Position numbers and translations under genes: made by a program | Notes under the pieces: model-generated | Seen by the model: only the letters and a program-made list of their open reading frames with translations | Told to the model about the DNA's origin: nothing | Database searches by the model: none | Origin: Magnetospirillum sp. ME-1 | GTDB lineage: Bacteria; Pseudomonadota; Alphaproteobacteria; Rhodospirillales; Magnetospirillaceae | Direction of reading: 5' to 3' | NCBI RefSeq assembly: GCF_002105535.1 | Contig: NZ_CP015848.1 | Location: 992,907-1,056,906, forward strand | DNA length: 64,000 nt | Part shown: piece by piece, positions 1 to 8,213 of the stretch | Position numbering within the stretch: the stretch's first letter is position 1 | Layout of the letters: every line of letters starts with the position of its first letter

Positions 1-221
1 TTCATCAGGCCGGGATTGGCCAGCCGGGGCTTGTCGGTGTCGGATTCGCAGACGATGCGCCGGCCGGGCGCCAGCTTCATGGCGCGCACGTCCTCGAACA
101 CCGCGCCGGGCTGGGGCAGGTCGTCGCCCAGGGCGCGGACCACCTTCTGGTCGGCGAGAGCGGGCCCGGAAGCGGCAATGGCCGCCGCCGCCAGCATCCA
201 GAATCGAGATCGAACCGTCAT
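1..221 (-). CDS. Exported protein, 5' part only (runs off window start)
   Basis: The first 73 codons are visible, reading leftward from an ATG at 221. The product begins MTVRSRFWMLAAAAIAASGP and has a classic Sec signal peptide: a positive N-terminus, an Ala-rich hydrophobic core and an ALA-D cleavage site near residue 24. The visible mature part (DQKVVRALGDDLPQPGAVF...) is hydrophilic and matches no family I recognise. It is probably periplasmic. The next gene leftward is outside the window, so length and function cannot be judged. The alpha/beta hydrolase gene ends 57 bp upstream on the same strand, so the two could be cotranscribed. Confidence 0.7.
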   Translation of the reverse strand, partial: MTVRSRFWMLAAAAIAASGPALADQKVVRALGDDLPQPGAVFEDVRAMKLAPGRRIVCESDTDKPRLANPGLM

Positions 222-278
222 GCACGCTCACCCGATGGTTTCGCGACTGCGAAGTATGGCATGGGGGACGGCGCCCCG

Positions 279-1277
279 TCACCGGGTCTCCGACGCAAGG
301 GTCGCAAGCTTTTCTGACGCTGCCCTGTCAGCGCCCGACGGCAGCGGCGCGGACGGGTCGGCGATCCAGGCGGCGATGTCGTCGATCACCACCTGGGCCT
401 GCAGATCGCGCAGCAGCATGTGCCAGCCGTTGCCGTATAGGGCGGCCCGCTGGCCGGCGCCCAGCCGGGGCAAGGCCGCCACCGCCCCCCAGGTGGGTTC
501 GGGCGGAATGATCTCGTCGCGCGCCCCGTAGAGCAGCAAGGTGGGCAGGTCCAGGCGGGGCGCGTCCATCTGCGCCGCATCCATCAGGTCCACCATTCCG
601 TAGATGGCATCCACCCGCGTCTCCTTGATGACCAGGGGGTCCCGGGACAAGGCGCGCAGCATCTCGATGTTGTCCGAGGGCTGGATCTTGAGGCCCCGCC
701 CGGTCAGGGTCCAGCCCGGCGCCACATGATAGGCCAGCCACAGCGCGGCCCGCTGGTACCAGGGCATGCTGGTCCGCCCCCACACCGCCGGGGCCGACAG
801 GATCACCCCGCTGACCTCGGGCATGGGGGCATGGGTGGCGGCTTCGATGGTCACCGCGCCGCCCATGCTCTCGCCCAGCAGATAGAGCGGCACCCCCGGA
901 TGGCGGGCGGCCAGCAGGCGGGCGGCGGCGCGCAGATCGGCGACCATGGCCGCGGTCGACGACCACCAGCCGGGATGGGGCCCGGCGCCGAAGCCCCGCT
1001 GATCATAGGCGTAGACGGCGACGCCCTTGGCCGCCAGCGCCTTGCCCGGCCCATGGAAGGCGTTGGAATAGTCGTTCATGCCGTGGACGGCGACCACCAC
1101 CGCCCGGGGCCCGGCCGCCGGCAACCACGAGCGTAGTGGCAGCCGTGCCCCGTCGGCGGCGACCATGGCGTCGGCTTCCAGCACGGGGGCCTGGACATCG
1201 GGACCGGCGGGATGGGTGGCGGCGGCGCAGGCGGAAAGCAGCAGACCCATCAGCAGCGCCCCCAGCGACCGCATCAT
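279..1277 (-). CDS. Alpha/beta hydrolase, lysophospholipase-like, lipoprotein
   Basis: A 332-residue serine hydrolase of the Hydrolase_4 / monoacylglycerol-lipase-like group. It starts MMRSLGALLMGLLLSACAAA, with a lipobox (LLSAC), so it is probably a membrane-anchored lipoprotein. The nucleophile elbow GESMGG puts Ser at about 138. The likely acid is Asp254 (GARDEIIPP) and the likely His is 286 (NGWHMLL). An oxyanion-type HGMND motif lies near residue 65. The ATG overlaps the TGA of the upstream ABC ATPase gene (ATGA), indicating translational coupling. A much longer open frame continues upstream to 2477, but that part is a shadow of the ABC gene. The substrate is unknown; a lipid ester is a guess from family. 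Confidence 0.88.
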   Translation of the reverse strand: MMRSLGALLMGLLLSACAAATHPAGPDVQAPVLEADAMVAADGARLPLRSWLPAAGPRAVVVAVHGMNDYSNAFHGPGKALAAKGVAVYAYDQRGFGAGPHPGWWSSTAAMVADLRAAARLLAARHPGVPLYLLGESMGGAVTIEAATHAPMPEVSGVILSAPAVWGRTSMPWYQRAALWLAYHVAPGWTLTGRGLKIQPSDNIEMLRALSRDPLVIKETRVDAIYGMVDLMDAAQMDAPRLDLPTLLLYGARDEIIPPEPTWGAVAALPRLGAGQRAALYGNGWHMLLRDLQAQVVIDDIAAWIADPSAPLPSGADRAASEKLATLASETR

Positions 1278-2236
1278 TTCGACGCGGTCAGTTGCAGGAA
1301 GATGTCCTCGAGGTCGGTTTCCTCGGTGGACAGGTCGGCGATGGCGAGACCGGCGGCGGCGAAGGCGCCGAGAATGCGGCTCATGGGGGTGGCCGAGGGG
1401 CGGTAGCGCAGCAGCAGACGCCGCCCATCCAGCCGTTCCGGCCCGAACGGGACCAGCGCCGCCGGAATCTCGGCCAGATCGGCCTCCAGCGTGATGGTCA
1501 GCGCCTTGCCGTCGATGCGCTTCAAGAGGTTGGGGGTGGAATCGCAGGCCACCAGCTTGCCATGGTTGATGATGGCGATGCGGTCGCACAGCTCCTCCGC
1601 CTCCTCCAGGTAATGGGTGGTGAGGATGACGGTGGTGCCGTGCGCGTTCAGCTGGCGCACATAGGCCCACAATTGCTGGCGCAGCTCGATATCGACGCCG
1701 GCGGTGGGCTCGTCGAGGATGAGGACCGGCGGCGTGTGGACCATGGCCTTGGCCACCAGCAGGCGGCGGCGCATGCCGCCCGACAGCGTCCGGGCATAGG
1801 CCCCGGCCTTGTCGGCCAATCCCACCGCCTCCAGGATCTCCATGGTGCGGCGCTCGGACTTCGGCACGCCGTACATGCCGGCCTGCACGTCCAGCAGTTC
1901 CCGGGGCGTGAAGAAGGGGTCCAGGTTCAACTCCTGCGGTACCACGCCGATGGCGGCCTTGGCCCCGCGCGCGTCGGTGTCGATGTCGCGGTCCCAGATG
2001 GTGACGCGGCCCTCGGTCTTCAGCACCAGACCGGCCAGGATGTTGATGAAGGTGCTCTTGCCCGCCCCGTTGGGGCCCAAGAGGCCGAAGAACGAGCCGC
2101 GGGGAACCGACAGGCCGACGCCGTCGAGGGCGCGCTTTTCGCCCCCCCGGCCGCGATAGACCTTGACCAGGGAGTGGGCTTCGACCGCCGATTCGGGCAG
2201 GGTGGCGTGAGAGAGTGATTGAACCATGGCCGCCAA
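1274..2236 (-). CDS. ABC transporter ATP-binding protein (ABC-2 type)
   Basis: A 320-residue ATPase subunit. Visible motifs are Walker A GPNGAGKST (54-62), signature LSGGM (151-155), Walker B LILDEP (172-177) and the switch His of TTHYLEEAEEL (208). The C-terminal 80 residues are the extension common in DrrA/CcmA-like ATPases of ABC-2 exporters. No permease gene adjoins it here, so the partner is either encoded beyond the window or elsewhere. It is coupled by ATGA overlap to the lipoprotein hydrolase downstream, which suggests a joint role in export or lipid handling (inference). An alternative start is Met4, 9 bp further in. It is divergent from the zinc-protein/polA pair. Confidence 0.92.
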   Translation of the reverse strand: MAAMVQSLSHATLPESAVEAHSLVKVYRGRGGEKRALDGVGLSVPRGSFFGLLGPNGAGKSTFINILAGLVLKTEGRVTIWDRDIDTDARGAKAAIGVVPQELNLDPFFTPRELLDVQAGMYGVPKSERRTMEILEAVGLADKAGAYARTLSGGMRRRLLVAKAMVHTPPVLILDEPTAGVDIELRQQLWAYVRQLNAHGTTVILTTHYLEEAEELCDRIAIINHGKLVACDSTPNLLKRIDGKALTITLEADLAEIPAALVPFGPERLDGRRLLLRYRPSATPMSRILGAFAAAGLAIADLSTEETDLEDIFLQLTASK

Positions 2237-2276
2237 TGGGTATCATCCGGCCAACACCCCGGTCAACGGAGCACCC

Positions 2277-2480
2277 ATGTCGTCCGCTTCCACCCAGCCC
2301 GCCGCCGCCTTCGAAACCGTCACCGTGTCCACCGCCAAGGTCGCCTGCGACGGCGACGTGGCCAAGGGTCTCGGCCATCCCCGCGTCTTCCTCGACCTCA
2401 CCGCCGAGGGCCGGATCGTGTGCCCCTATTGCTCGCGCACCTACGTGCTGGCCGAGGGCGCCAAGATCGGTCACCATTGA
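2277..2480 (+). CDS. Zinc-finger (CHCC-type) small protein
   Basis: A 67-residue protein. It has Cys and His positions CDG...GHPRVFLD...CPYCSRTYVL, the pattern of the zf-CHCC family related to the mitochondrial complex I subunit NDUFS6 and to bacterial small zinc-finger proteins. The start at 2277 is chosen because GGAG precedes it by 5 nt; an in-frame ATG at 2226 would overlap the divergent ABC gene. The TGA stop overlaps the TTG start of polA by two bases, so the pair is probably translationally coupled. In other alphaproteobacteria the family is usually small and standalone, and its exact role is uncertain. Confidence 0.85.
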   Translation: MSSASTQPAAAFETVTVSTAKVACDGDVAKGLGHPRVFLDLTAEGRIVCPYCSRTYVLAEGAKIGHH

Positions 2481-5254
2481 CCGCTCCCCGCCACGTCTAC
2501 CTGATCGACGGCTCGGGCTTCATCTTCCGGGCCTTCCACGGCCTGCCGCCCATGACGCGGGCCGACGGCACGCCGGTCAATGCCGTCTACGGCTTCACCA
2601 CCATGCTGATGAAGCTGCTGTCGGACACCGACGCCGACCACGTGGCGGTGATCTTTGATTCGTCGCGCAAGACCTTCCGCAGCGACATCTACCCCGAATA
2701 CAAGGCCCACCGCCCGCCGGCGCCCGAGGAACTGGTGCCCCAGTTCCCCCTGGTGCGCGAAGCGACGCGGGCCTTCGACCTGCCGGCCATCGAGCTGGAA
2801 GGCTTCGAGGCCGACGACCTGATCGCCACCTATGCCCGCCTTGGCCTGGAGGCCGGAGCCAGGGTCACCATCGTCTCGTCCGACAAGGATTTGATGCAGC
2901 TGGTGGGGCCCGGCGTCGAGATGTACGACCCCATGAAGAATCGCGCCATCGGCGAGGCCGAAGTGCGGGAAAAGTTCGGGGTGCCGCCGGATAAGGTGGT
3001 GGACGTCCAGGCGCTGTGCGGCGATTCGTCCGACAACGTGCCCGGCGTGCCGGGCATCGGGGTCAAGACCGCCGCGCAGTTGATCGAAGAATACGGCGAT
3101 CTCGACACCCTGCTGGCCCGCGCCGGCGAGATCAAGCAGCCCAAGCGCCGCGAGACCCTGATCGCCAATGCCGAACTGGCCCGCATCTCGCGCGAACTGG
3201 TGCGCCTGCGCGCCGACGCCCCGGTGCCGGTACCGCTGGCCGAGTTGGACGTCAAGCCGCCGGCGCCGGACAAGCTGGCCGCCTTTTGCGCCGCCCAGGG
3301 CTTTAAGTCCCTGATGGGCCGCCTGGGCGCCAAGGCTCCCACCGCGCCCACCGCCACGCGGGCGGTTGCGGCCGCCGCTCCGGCCGAGGCTCCGTCCCTG
3401 CCGCCCAGGATCGAGACCGCCTACGAGCTGGTCACCGATCTGGCCACCCTGGATCGCTGGATCGCCAAGGCCACCGAGACCGGATTGGTGGGCTTCGACA
3501 CCGAGACCACCGGCCTCGACCCCTTGCGCGCCAAGCTGGTGGGCGTGTCCCTGGCCGTGGCGCCGGGCCGGGCCTGCTACATCCCGGTGATGCATTCCCC
3601 GGCCCAGGCCCAGGGCGACCTGCTGGGCGGGCCGTCCGCCGACGCCCCGAAGATCCTGCCCGCCGAACAAACCCTGGCGCGGCTGGCGCCGCTGCTGGCC
3701 GATCCTTCGGTTCTGAAGGTCGGGCACAACATCAAGTACGACATGCAGGTGATGGCCGGTCTGGGCCTCGGGGTCGAGGCCTTCGACGACACCATGCTGC
3801 TGTCCTACGTGCTGGACGGGGCCAGCCACGGCCATGGTCTGGACGAGCTATGCCTGCTGCATCTCGGCCACACCAACATTCCCTTCTCCGCGGTGTGCGG
3901 CACGGGACGCAACCAGGTGACCTTCGACCGGGTGCCCCTGGACAAGGCCTGCGCCTACGCCGCCGAGGACGCGGACATGACGCTGCGCCTGCACGGCCTG
4001 CTGAAACCCCGCCTTTTGGCCGATCGCATGGTCACCGTCTACGAGACGCTGGAGCGTCCGCTGGTGCCGGTGATCAGCGCCATGGAGCGCGACGGCATCA
4101 AGGTGGACCGCGCCCAGCTGATGGGATTGTCCGAGGATTTCGGCCGCCGCCTGGGCGAGCTGGAGACCGAGGTGGTGGCGCTGAACAACGGCGAGGCCTT
4201 CAACCTGGGCTCGCCGCAGCAATTGGGCAAGGTGCTGTTCGAGACCCTTGGCCTTCCCGGCGGCAAGAAGACCAAGACCGGCCAGTGGGCCACCGGCGCC
4301 GACGTGCTGGAGGAACTGGCCCCCCTGCACCCCCTGCCCGCCCGCCTGCTGGACTGGCGGATGCTGTCGAAGCTGAAGGGCACCTATACCGACGCGCTGG
4401 TGGCGCAGATCAACCCGGCCACGGGCCGCGTCCACACCTCCTATGCACTCGCCGCCACCACCACCGGGCGGCTGTCGTCGTCCGACCCCAACCTGCAGAA
4501 CATCCCCATCCGCACCGAGGAAGGGCGCAAGATCCGCCACGCTTTCGTGGCCGAGCCGGGCCGGAAGCTGATCAGCGCCGACTATTCCCAGATCGAGCTG
4601 CGCCTGGTCGCCCACGTGGCGGAGATCGAGGGCCTGCGCGACGCCTTCGCCAAGGGCGAGGACATCCACGCCATCACCGCCTCTCAGGTGTTCGGCGTGC
4701 CGACAGAAGGCATGGACCCGGCGTTGCGCCGCCGTGCCAAGGCCATCAATTTCGGCATCATCTACGGCATCAGCGCCTTTGGCCTGGCCGCCCAGCTGGG
4801 CATCCCCCAGGGCGAGGCCAAGGCCTATATCGAGGCCTATTTCGCCCGCTATCCCGAGATCCGCGCCTATATGGAACGGACCAAGGAGGAGGCGCGGGAA
4901 AACGGCTTCGTCACCACCTTGTTCGGGCGCAAGGTCTTCACGCCGGGCATCAAGGACAAGAACGGCGCCATGCGGGCCTTCGCCGAGCGCGCCGCCATCA
5001 ACGGCCCCATCCAGGGGGGCGCCGCCGACATCATCAAGCGCGCCATGATCCGCCTGCCCGCCGCCTTAGGCGCGGAGGGGCTGAAAGCCCGATTGCTGCT
5101 CCAGGTCCATGACGAACTGGTGCTGGAAGCCCCCGAGGCGGAGGCCGAGGCCACCGTGGCGGTGGTCAAACGCGTCATGGAAGCCGCCGCCACCCTGTCC
5201 GTGCCCCTGCTGGTGGAAGCGGGCATCGCCGACAGCTGGGACGCGGCGCACTAA
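2477..5254 (+). CDS. polA: DNA polymerase I
   Basis: A 925-residue enzyme (E. coli Pol I is 928) with all three activities. The N-terminal 5'-3' exonuclease (about 1-290) has VYLIDGSGF, EGFEADD and GDSSDNVPGVPGIG. The 3'-5' exonuclease (about 310-510) keeps DTETTGLDP near 341, HNIKYDM and YAAEDAD, so proofreading looks intact. The polymerase domain has motif A DYSQIELR (about 701), motif B RRRAKAINFGIIYG (about 750) and motif C QVHDELVLE (about 875). The start is TTG, because no ATG or GTG lies in frame near the conserved VYLIDGSGF. That TTG overlaps the stop of the zinc-protein gene (TTGA). It acts in lagging-strand maturation and excision repair. Confidence 0.97.
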   Translation: MTAPRHVYLIDGSGFIFRAFHGLPPMTRADGTPVNAVYGFTTMLMKLLSDTDADHVAVIFDSSRKTFRSDIYPEYKAHRPPAPEELVPQFPLVREATRAFDLPAIELEGFEADDLIATYARLGLEAGARVTIVSSDKDLMQLVGPGVEMYDPMKNRAIGEAEVREKFGVPPDKVVDVQALCGDSSDNVPGVPGIGVKTAAQLIEEYGDLDTLLARAGEIKQPKRRETLIANAELARISRELVRLRADAPVPVPLAELDVKPPAPDKLAAFCAAQGFKSLMGRLGAKAPTAPTATRAVAAAAPAEAPSLPPRIETAYELVTDLATLDRWIAKATETGLVGFDTETTGLDPLRAKLVGVSLAVAPGRACYIPVMHSPAQAQGDLLGGPSADAPKILPAEQTLARLAPLLADPSVLKVGHNIKYDMQVMAGLGLGVEAFDDTMLLSYVLDGASHGHGLDELCLLHLGHTNIPFSAVCGTGRNQVTFDRVPLDKACAYAAEDADMTLRLHGLLKPRLLADRMVTVYETLERPLVPVISAMERDGIKVDRAQLMGLSEDFGRRLGELETEVVALNNGEAFNLGSPQQLGKVLFETLGLPGGKKTKTGQWATGADVLEELAPLHPLPARLLDWRMLSKLKGTYTDALVAQINPATGRVHTSYALAATTTGRLSSSDPNLQNIPIRTEEGRKIRHAFVAEPGRKLISADYSQIELRLVAHVAEIEGLRDAFAKGEDIHAITASQVFGVPTEGMDPALRRRAKAINFGIIYGISAFGLAAQLGIPQGEAKAYIEAYFARYPEIRAYMERTKEEARENGFVTTLFGRKVFTPGIKDKNGAMRAFAERAAINGPIQGGAADIIKRAMIRLPAALGAEGLKARLLLQVHDELVLEAPEAEAEATVAVVKRVMEAAATLSVPLLVEAGIADSWDAAH

Positions 5255-5549
5255 AGGGCCGCGTCCCTTCGCGCATCCCGTCCCTTGTCGCCCCGTCAGC
5301 GGCAACTTTCGCGATTACATACATTTGGCGTGATAACCGGCAGGCGAAATGTCGTTTATGCAAATTTCATAATTACATCCCATTTACATGTCATTTAATG
5401 GATGAACGCAATAACGAGAGAAGCATTACAATACGCATATTTGTAATACGGGCATTATTCTGTTGCGCAGTATCAACTCCGGGACATACCATCGCCCTAT
5501 CAAGGCCTTTGTCAGCGGGATAAGGCAGCGGACCTGAAGGGAAAGCCAC
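5255..5549. other. AT-rich intergenic stretch
   Basis: 295 bp without a gene between polA and a small ORF. The middle (about 5310-5460) is clearly AT-rich against the high-G+C background, with many TAATTA/TTTAC/CATTTA steps, consistent with a promoter zone for the 5550 gene. I see no polA terminator hairpin of note and no recognisable RNA gene. The Shine-Dalgarno for the next gene (AAGGGAAAG, about 5537) sits at its end. Confidence 0.5.
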
Positions 5550-5756
5550 ATGGACGCAGCGACGTTGGAGATGGTGTTGACCGCCTACGACGAAACGGTT
5601 CAGGATGCCCTGGCGGCCGGACGCGGCGACGCAATCGCCCATGCGGAGGGGCTGACCGCGGCTTCCATGCTGCTGGCGGCCGTCACCGGGGTGGAGGATG
5701 CCGCCGCCCGCGCCGAGGTCGAAGCGCTTGATCCCAGACAGAGGCTCGCCGCCTAG
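5550..5756 (+). CDS. Small hypothetical protein (68 aa)
   Basis: An Ala-rich, acidic, helical protein of 68 residues (MDAATLEMVLTAYDETVQDA...). A good Shine-Dalgarno (AAGGG, about 8 nt before the ATG) and high-G+C codon use support it as real. It has no signal peptide, membrane segment or metal motif. It follows an AT-rich promoter-like region and is followed at once by a strong hairpin that starts on the last base of its stop codon, so it is probably a single-gene transcript. I do not recognise the family. Confidence 0.65.
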   Translation: MDAATLEMVLTAYDETVQDALAAGRGDAIAHAEGLTAASMLLAAVTGVEDAAARAEVEALDPRQRLAA

Positions 5757-5789
5757 AGCGCTGAGCCTCAAATATGAGGCGCGGCGCTC
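5756..5789. terminator. Inverted repeat after the 68-aa gene
   Basis: Two nested pairing blocks: GAGCGC (5756-5761) with GCGCTC (5784-5789), and GCCTCA (5765-5770) with TGAGGC (5775-5780), loop AATA. It begins at the stop codon, which fits a terminator, but there is no T-run. It could equally be a processed mRNA hairpin or a repeat element. Confidence 0.5.
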
Positions 5790-5808
5790 ATGCGAGCATT
5801 GAGCGAGC

Positions 5809-5842
5809 GGCCAAGGGCGCGGAGGCGCCCGCCCGGCGAGGG
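5809..5842. repeat. Possible degenerate copy of the intergenic GGCAAGGGC...GCCCGGC element
   Basis: It begins GGCCAAGGGC, has a GGGCGC-GGAG-GCGCCC hairpin, and ends GCCCGGCGAGGG. The borders resemble those of the 65-bp repeats at 10713, 15510 and 36771, but the middle is shorter. Membership is uncertain. Confidence 0.35.
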
Positions 5843-5858
5843 CAAAGCAAATAAAGCT

Positions 5859-5891
5859 AAAGCGTGATGCATATTTAAGGCATCACGCTTT
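5859..5891. repeat. Perfect 12-bp-stem palindrome upstream of the 5914 gene
   Basis: AAAGCGTGATGC (5859-5870) pairs exactly with GCATCACGCTTT (5880-5891) around a 9-nt AT-rich loop. It lies 22 bp before the start of the next gene, so it could be an operator, a terminator for upstream transcription (its right arm ends in TTT), or a dispersed palindromic element. Confidence 0.6.
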
Positions 5892-5913
5892 AAAGGACGG
5901 CGACGGTGGTTTC

Positions 5914-6174
5914 GTGGATGACATCAAAACCATGATCGAGACTCTGACGGAAGAAAAGAACCGGCTCGACTTCGAGCTGGATGCGGCACTCCATACCTTC
6001 GCCGAATACGAGGAAGGCATGAACGTCCGCTGGCAGACCGCCGACCCCGCCGCCCGCCAGGCCCTGATGGAAGAACGCAATCAGGTCGAGGAACAGCTGG
6101 GCATCGTCACCTTGGTGTTGCGCCTCGACGAGATCCGCGAACAACTGGACGCGCTGCGCCAGCAGGTGGCCTGA
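5914..6174 (+). CDS. Small coiled-coil hypothetical protein (86 aa)
   Basis: A strongly charged, almost wholly helical protein with heptad-like spacing (MIETLTEEKNRLDFELD and, at the C-terminus, LRLDEIREQLDALRQQV). It is therefore likely a soluble coiled-coil dimer. The start is GTG at 5914; an in-frame ATG at 5932 is an alternative, and no strong ribosome-binding site decides between them. A 12-bp palindrome lies 22 bp upstream. No known domain is visible. Confidence 0.65.
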   Translation: MDDIKTMIETLTEEKNRLDFELDAALHTFAEYEEGMNVRWQTADPAARQALMEERNQVEEQLGIVTLVLRLDEIREQLDALRQQVA

Positions 6175-6187
6175 AGCTCCGTCGTCC

Positions 6188-7558
6188 CTATTTCATCCGC
6201 ACACGATAGCGCAGCACCGTCTCGCCCTTGGCCGGGACCGGAACCGTCCAGCGAACCTGGCCGGCGCCCTCCTTGACGTGGGCGACGCTCTCCTCCAGCA
6301 CCAGCCAGTCGGCACGGAAGGCTTCGCGCACCGTGACCACCGCCGGCTGCTCGCCGCCGTTGGCGAGGCGCATTTCCCAGGCGGATTCGCTGACCTCGGC
6401 CGACACCTTCTGGAAATCGGTCTGCACCCGCCGGGCGGTGACATCGAAGGACTGACCCAGGGTCAGCCGTGCCTCGGCGCCTTCGGGCAGGGAAGGCAGA
6501 TGATCCTCGCCCAGCAGGACGGGCTCACCGCCCGGGCCGCGCATGATCACCCGGATGGGACCGGCGGGCAGCGGCCTGCCCAGCCCGGCCTTGGCGGTGT
6601 TGGCGAAGGCGAGGCGCAGCACGGGATGAAGCAGCCTGGACTCCTGGACCCGCGACAGGAACAGATGGGGCCCCTGCGGGTCGATGACCAGTTCCCGGCT
6701 CACCGGGACCTGGGCCGGCGGCATCAGCGGCACCTGCCGGCTTTCGCCGTCGCGCAGGGTGACCGGCCGGGGCAGGGTGTAGACGTGATGCAGCCCCACC
6801 GCCTCGCGCTGCGGCATGGCCACGGAATCGGCCATGGCGGCGCGGGGCGCCATCATCATCTTCTGGGCTCCACCGCCGGCCTGGGTCGCCCCCGCCACCA
6901 GACGCAGGGTGGCGTCGGTGAAATCGGCGCCGCTGGCATTGCTGACATCCGCCCAGATGGTCAGCGCCAGGGTGTCGCCCTTCAGTTCGCCGCTGGCCAG
7001 CGACGTCCAGGCCAGGCCATCGGCGGCATAGGACAGGTCCAGCTCACGGCGGCCCGCGCTCTCCGATTCCACCTGGGCCCGGAAGGACGGGCGCGGCGCC
7101 AGGCCGGGCGCCAGGGAATCGTAGATGATGCGCAGCGGTTGCCCCGCCACCACCTTGCCATCGGCCTCGAACAGCGGCGTTCCCTCGGAGGCCAGCACCT
7201 TGGCCTTCTGCGCCGAGCCCCCCGCATCCCACACCACCGAGACGGTGCGGCCGAGATGGGCGGCCAGTTGCCGGTCCGCCGACAAAAGCCCGGCATCGAT
7301 CCAGCGTTCGGCCACGTTCAGGCCCGGACCCTCGAGAGCGGCGCTGCCGGGGCGGATGGTGCGGGGGATGCCGTCCAGGACCAGGGACGCGGCCCCTCTG
7401 TCCAGCGTTGCCGGGCGGCGGTCGCGGACCAGGGCCGGTCCATCCTGGTGCAGGGTGAGCGACAGGGCTGTCCGGGTATCGGCGGGGATGGAAATCTCGC
7501 CGGCCGCCGCGACGGCGGGCATGGCCAGCATGATCAGCAGGACGAGACGACGGGGCAT
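6188..7558 (-). CDS. DUF4139 domain protein, exported
   Basis: A 456-residue protein with an N-terminal signal peptide (MPRRLVLLIMLAMPAVAAAG). The body has the features of the DUF4139/mucoidy-inhibitor-A-like group: the YAADGLAWTS block and a WADVSNASGADFTDATLRLVAG-type strand region near 185-230. The C-terminal half is beta-rich. The protein is probably periplasmic or surface-associated; the biochemical role of the family is not known. It is the last gene of the minus-strand series that begins at accA, separated from the BON lipoprotein gene by a 58-bp gap holding a hairpin. Confidence 0.8.
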   Translation of the reverse strand: MPRRLVLLIMLAMPAVAAAGEISIPADTRTALSLTLHQDGPALVRDRRPATLDRGAASLVLDGIPRTIRPGSAALEGPGLNVAERWIDAGLLSADRQLAAHLGRTVSVVWDAGGSAQKAKVLASEGTPLFEADGKVVAGQPLRIIYDSLAPGLAPRPSFRAQVESESAGRRELDLSYAADGLAWTSLASGELKGDTLALTIWADVSNASGADFTDATLRLVAGATQAGGGAQKMMMAPRAAMADSVAMPQREAVGLHHVYTLPRPVTLRDGESRQVPLMPPAQVPVSRELVIDPQGPHLFLSRVQESRLLHPVLRLAFANTAKAGLGRPLPAGPIRVIMRGPGGEPVLLGEDHLPSLPEGAEARLTLGQSFDVTARRVQTDFQKVSAEVSESAWEMRLANGGEQPAVVTVREAFRADWLVLEESVAHVKEGAGQVRWTVPVPAKGETVLRYRVRMK

Positions 7559-7567
7559 GGGCCGGAC

Positions 7568-7593
7568 TCCAGGGTTGGTGAGGCAACCCTGGA
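7568..7593 (-). terminator. Hairpin between BON lipoprotein and DUF4139 genes
   Basis: TCCAGGGTTG and CAACCCTGGA form a perfect 10-bp stem around a 6-nt loop (GTGAGG). It lies in the 58-bp gap between two same-strand genes, so it may attenuate readthrough. There is no T-tract after it. Confidence 0.5.
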
Positions 7594-7616
7594 CCCGGAA
7601 TGCGGCTAAACCATGG

Positions 7617-8213
7617 TCAGCGGACGGAAACCCGGTCCACCACCCACTTCACGCCGTCGAAGCCGCGCACGTATTCCGCCGCCTTGTCCACGTCGGCCTT
7701 GCTGCGGGTGGTGCCCTGCAGGAAGGCGACGCCGTTGACCACGCGGACCACATAGGCGCCGTTGACCACGTCGTTGCCCAGCAGGCCGGCGTAGAGCTTC
7801 TGCTCCAGATGGGCGTCGGGCAGATACATGGGATGGGCGGGATTCTCGGCCAGGACCAGATCGTCGAACACCTCGGTCACGCCATCGACGGAGCGCACGA
7901 TCTCGGCGGCGCGGCGGCGGCTTTCCGGCTTGGTGACGGCGCCGGTCAGCAAGACGCCGCCATCCCAGGCGCGGACGGAGACCCCCTTGAAGGCCTCCCG
8001 GTCGGCCTGGAGCAGCAGTGCCTGGGCGCGCTTGCCCACCGCGTCGTCCCAATTGCGTTCACCGCGCGGCCGGACCACGCGGCCCTGGTCGTCGAAGCTC
8101 AACTCCTTGGTGCGCGGCGGAGCGGTCAGGGTCGGCGCCGACTGGTCGGGCGCGCAGGCGGCCAGACCGAGCAAGGCGAGGCAAAGGCAGAGGGCTTTAG
8201 CGGATCTCTTCAT
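7617..8213 (-). CDS. BON-domain lipoprotein
   Basis: A 198-residue protein starting MKRSAKALCLCLALLGLAAC, with a lipobox LAAC, so the mature protein probably starts at Cys20 in the outer or inner membrane leaflet. Two BON-like modules are visible: about residues 65-125 (VSVRAWDGGVLLTGAVTKPE) and 130-195 (YVVRVVNGVAFLQGTTRSKA). BON proteins such as OsmY/DolP support envelope integrity. The start at 8213 is chosen because the codons upstream belong to the VTT gene, which it overlaps by 17 bp. Confidence 0.85.
   Translation of the reverse strand: MKRSAKALCLCLALLGLAACAPDQSAPTLTAPPRTKELSFDDQGRVVRPRGERNWDDAVGKRAQALLLQADREAFKGVSVRAWDGGVLLTGAVTKPESRRRAAEIVRSVDGVTEVFDDLVLAENPAHPMYLPDAHLEQKLYAGLLGNDVVNGAYVVRVVNGVAFLQGTTRSKADVDKAAEYVRGFDGVKWVVDRVSVR

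Noticed and set aside
2219..2476. Upstream extension of the polA frame
   Set aside because: No similarity to Pol I before VYLIDGSGF, and it overlaps the zinc-protein gene in another frame; TTG at 2477 is the best start.
279..2477. A single 732-codon open minus-strand frame spanning two genes
   Set aside because: Only its downstream part (279-1277) has protein-family character. The upstream part is a Gly/Arg/His-rich frame shadow of the ABC ATPase gene, typical of high-G+C DNA.
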